From positions 3,782,001 through 3,846,000 of the forward strand of contig NC_068569.1 in NCBI RefSeq assembly GCF_025698545.1: a stretch of 64,000 nucleotides of DNA, written 5' to 3'. A program made the translations under genes and the position numbers. The notes under the pieces were generated by a model that had not been told where the DNA came from, made no database searches, and saw only the letters and a list, made by a program, of their open reading frames with translations. This document shows, piece by piece, positions 60,772 through 64,000 of the stretch. How positions within the stretch are numbered: position 1 is the first letter of the stretch; every line of letters starts with the position of its first letter. This stretch comes from Gossypium raimondii (lineage: Eukaryota; Streptophyta; Magnoliopsida; Malvales; Malvaceae).

Positions 60772-60963
60772 AGGGTTTAGGGGTGGGTGGAGGAGAAGCA
60801 AGGGATTTTTCCCGCCTAAATGAATATTACCTCAGAACACTGAAACTGATGGCGTGGTTAGGGTTAAATTTTTATGGGACTGTCAAATTTCAGAATTTAA
60901 CCATGCTCTGCCTGTCACGTTAATGATAGAGTAAAGGGCGTGTTTATGGGCCTTTCAGGCCCA
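60772..60963 (-). promoter_or_regulatory. DDR4 promoter: telo-boxes and paired site II motifs
   Basis: AGGGTTTA at 60,772-60,779 and TTAGGGTT at 60,858-60,865 are telo-box type. TGGGCC at 60,947-60,952 and GGCCCA at 60,958-60,963 form an inverted site II pair. They lie 75-265 bases upstream of the minus-strand ATG, the usual place for these motifs in plant housekeeping genes. Confidence 0.55.
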
Positions 60964-62968
60964 CTATGTTGGAAAACTCATTTTTGTTTTCGACTTTCCA
61001 CTATGATCCAATCCAATTCGTGGGGTCAATCAGTGTATTGAAACACAGGTGTATAAATGCAAATCACAATGACCAAAAAAGAAAATGATAACCCTAACAA
61101 ATAACAAAATTCAAAACAAATGATAGTATGAATGATAGACCATAAAATTTAAACATATCCTTAGTGAGAACCAAAATAATAGATTACTAGAGGTGAAAAT
61201 GAGGCTTTTTATCCAACCGACATTCTCACACACATATATATATATATGAAATTTAAAAATTCGAATCAAAATTCATTATGAGTTGTATTTTAAGATATCA
61301 AAGTAGTTGTTTTATGGCTTGCTAATGAAGTCTAGTAGGAGCATGTATGGATTGAGCTAATTTATTAACATATAAATATGAAGGTTTTTAGAACGCAACG
61401 ATACATAATTATATTAATAATAGATTTAGCAGAATCTGATAAAATAAAATAAAACTCAAGAATGCATGTTTACAACATTGCATTTTAGGTTCAAACAAAA
61501 TATTAGATACATGTATAATTTAAAGAAAGTATAGATCCATCATGAACTATGTTGGCCTCAATGCATAGATAGGATTGTAAATGTCCAAGATTTTTAATGA
61601 AAAACTAGGTTTCACTTCTTTTATGGTTTAAAGTCATTGGGTTTGATCTCTTTGGCATTGGTTTTATGCTTAGACTTCTCTATCTATATATTTGATAACA
61701 TTATTTTTCTTTTGGAATTTAATGATTGAAATGTAAGAAATGAGCAGAAAGAATATAACTTGATAATATATAAATTTTAAAAGACCACTAAAAATTAGTT
61801 CTATATTTAATTAACTATTTAACAATTAAATTTGTTTGAGTTTCACCTACGAAAGTTGTTCAAGAGTTATATGGTTGTCAATGCTTGGCTTTACCCAAAA
61901 TAGTTGTGATGTAATTGATATATTTCTTTAAATAAACTAAAATTCTAAAACATTAATAATCAAATTGAATTGTGCAACTACATTGAATAAAAACACCAAA
62001 AATAGTTATGATGTAATTGATATTCTTTTTTTTGTTGAAAATAAATTAAAATTCTAAAATTAGATGATTAAAATAAAACACCCCTTTTAAACCTATAACA
62101 ATGAAAATGAAATATTTAAAAATTCTAAATTTTTTATTGATTATTTACCCATACATTTCTTTTCCAATTATATAATACCGATTAAACTGCTAGACTTGCC
62201 GACTGATTTTAACCTGCTAACAACCATGGTTTTATTTATGTAATCATATCCCTTTAATTTTATCAATATATATACAAAACCAAATATTAATATGTAAAAA
62301 TACAAAATTTCACACGTTACAAAAAATTCAAATGCACTAATATGAAATGAACAGAACGAAAAGATAAAATCTTTTGATAGTTTAAACATTTGCATGTAAA
62401 AAATATAAATTTTTAATAGTTTAAATATAATTGAACAGTACACATATTTCTCATTTTTCCCCATATGTTCCTTATTTCTTTCTCATTCTTTACATAGCAA
62501 AGACAGAATTAACCTCCTCCACAAGAAGTACCTCTGCTTTAAAAAGTGACTGAAAATTGAGAGCTTCTATAATATGGTATGGATAAAACCATGCAAATAG
62601 CTCCACATACAAAAAATTATGAAGCTACTGCATGCTATCCTATTATCTTTATTATGTCATAATAATTTACAAAATTATTTAGTACATAAAATTAAAACCC
62701 AGTTGCGCGCATACACACACTCTCTCTGAAGCAGACCTCATCCATGACCATAAGCTCGAGAAGCCATCAAAACTTTAAAGTTCAAATAAATCAATACATA
62801 CAAAAAAAAAAGCATATTATTTATAAGAAAAACCAATTTAAATTGCCTGTATTTGATGGTTGCCAGAATCTGAATCAGCCAATCGCATCCCCTTCCAGAG
62901 TTGTGAAATCGGGTTCTTGTAATAGTGGACTTAGCAACCACGTGAATATGAAGTAGCAGAAATACATG
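60964..62968. other. AT-rich intergenic region
   Basis: Nothing beyond simple sequence was recognised: a CA/TA microsatellite near 61,230-61,248 and a CA/CT run near 62,712-62,727. The short frames at 62,168-62,956 lack domains and have AT-driven codon use. The right edge is the 3' flank of the minus-strand gene that follows. Confidence 0.5.
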
Positions 62969-63325
62969 TTACATGTACTGAGACAGCCATTGTTTACACA
63001 TATCAAGCACGGGAAGAGCATTGGCGTGTAAAGCCTGAAAGGTATTAAAACAACATCGGCACTTTCTCGTCAGCTCTGAATGATTATATCAGATTAGAAT
63101 TAAAGGGCATAAGGTACCACTCGAAAATCGGTTGAAGAATGTCACACATTTACAGTTTTTAACTTCAGAGGACCTTCATGAAAGACTAACTCATAAATTG
63201 TGACACTAGAGAAAAGGAGGACAACCTGATGTGCAACATATTGAACATCAGCCACGCTTCCACTTCGAGATGCAATCTGGAAAGCACTTTTTAGGCGACC
63301 ACAAACCACACATGCCAGCACTTTC
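62969..63325 (-). CDS. C-terminal exons of a conserved plant protein, perhaps ZFYVE26-like
   Basis: Two exons on the minus strand are supported by splice sites: 63,226-63,325, reading KVLACVVCGRLKSAFQIASR then SGSVADVQYVAHQ, and the last exon 62,969-63,034, reading ALHANALPVLDMCKQWLSQY then M and stop. The join is in frame. The sequence is helical, with no zinc site here, and looks strongly conserved in style. I have a weak recollection of this tail from plant proteins annotated as FYVE domain-containing protein 26-like, which would imply a role in membrane traffic, but that name is not secure. No further exon was found from 63,326 to 64,000, so the rest lies beyond the window or after a long intron. 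Confidence 0.6.
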
Positions 63326-63884
63326 CTGCAAAGAGGAGTTAGGAATTGAAAAGCACACAAAAGTTATCAGATGCAGTTTTTAGCAACTAATACAAATATA
63401 AGTAACGAAACCAAGGAGGCTGCTTACCTCCAACTATATGACATCTTTTAGCAGAAATTACAGGCTATAAATATTCTAAATCTCCACTAAAAAGTAACAA
63501 AAGATCAACCCTTTTCCTATTAAATGGCTAATTCCCAGTTCAAAGTCTTCTATTGCTCGGTAATTGCTGTAAGAAAAAGACTATGAATATAACAGCAAAG
63601 AAGATTAGAAGTGAGGCATGCCCTGTAAGTATTAACCATCTATCAACTAAGTTGGGTTTCGTCTTAATGAACTTTGTGACAATTAACTGCAAAACCTATG
63701 GCTTTTTCAGTTGCAATTAAAACATAACAGTACATCTAGAGGAGTCTACTATCAGGTGGCCATCACAATATTCAACTGATTCACTTAAATTAATGAGCCA
63801 AACCAGCTTTATTATTTTGTAGGCAGGGAAGAAAAAGGACCGGTTGGAGATAAATAGCATGCACGAATCTATTTCATAAATAGA

Positions 63885-63950
63885 ACATTGACTAGCTCAG
63901 TGGGTGAAGGTTGGATTGCCAGGCACAAGTCCTTAGAACAGTCGCCTTTT
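63885..63950 (+). mobile_element. Possible tRNA-derived SINE head
   Basis: TAGCTCAGTGG at 63,893-63,903 is a good Pol III A box, and GGCACAAGTCC at 63,922-63,932 resembles a B box (GGTTCRANTCC) 29 bases later, the spacing of plant SINEs. A run of four T follows near 63,948. The arms do not fold into a proper tRNA. The element would run on to the window edge, so its 3' end cannot be seen. Confidence 0.3.
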
Positions 63951-64000
63951 AGAAACCTTTTTCTAGTTAGAATATTACCTAGCTGACTAGTCCACCTATT

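Overview
The window is plant nuclear DNA, almost certainly from cotton (Gossypium, Malvaceae). It is AT-rich, its genes are split by short GT-AG introns, and the two BURP-domain genes closely match the cotton fibre proteins called RDL (RD22-like). The long terminal repeats, with clusters of CACACGG/CCGTGTG motifs, are also a cotton-type repeat. No bacterial or phage features are present.

Positions 1-6,780 are repeat-rich intergenic DNA. From 6,781 to about 26,900 a unit of about 5.6 kb is present twice in tandem, and each copy carries one RDL gene (9,958-11,666 and 24,428-25,945). The second copy is swollen to 14.5 kb by a nested insertion: an outer element of about 1.7 kb holds a decayed LINE, which in turn holds a solo LTR. 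Positions 26,900-34,600 hold small repeats, a second solo LTR in the opposite orientation and a foldback DNA transposon with long inverted ends.

The right half is gene-dense: an ASI1-like BAH/RRM chromatin protein (+, 35,197-39,811), a DUF630/DUF632 protein of the NRG2/APSR1 family (+, 41,962-45,048), a small conserved plant protein (+, 46,320-46,658), a class 3 (2-on-2) haemoglobin gene GLB3 that appears frameshifted (-, 48,055-49,735), an AFC3-type LAMMER kinase (+, 52,538-55,434), a DDT-domain protein DDR4 (-, 56,775-60,698), and the last two exons of a further conserved gene (-, 62,969-63,325). All exon joins given were read from splice sites and checked for frame. Between the convergent AFC3 and DDR4 genes lie a PPR gene fragment and a tRNA-Leu relic.

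The genes are not a functional cluster. Shared themes are weak: ASI1, AFC3 and DDR4 all act in the nucleus on RNA or chromatin, and their leaders carry telo-box or site II motifs. I found no new multi-gene system. The observations most worth following are the divergence between the two RDL copies (promoter and repeat number), the frameshift in GLB3, and a tandem duplication inside DDR4 that copied an exon edge together with its splice acceptor, the copied acceptor then being lost.
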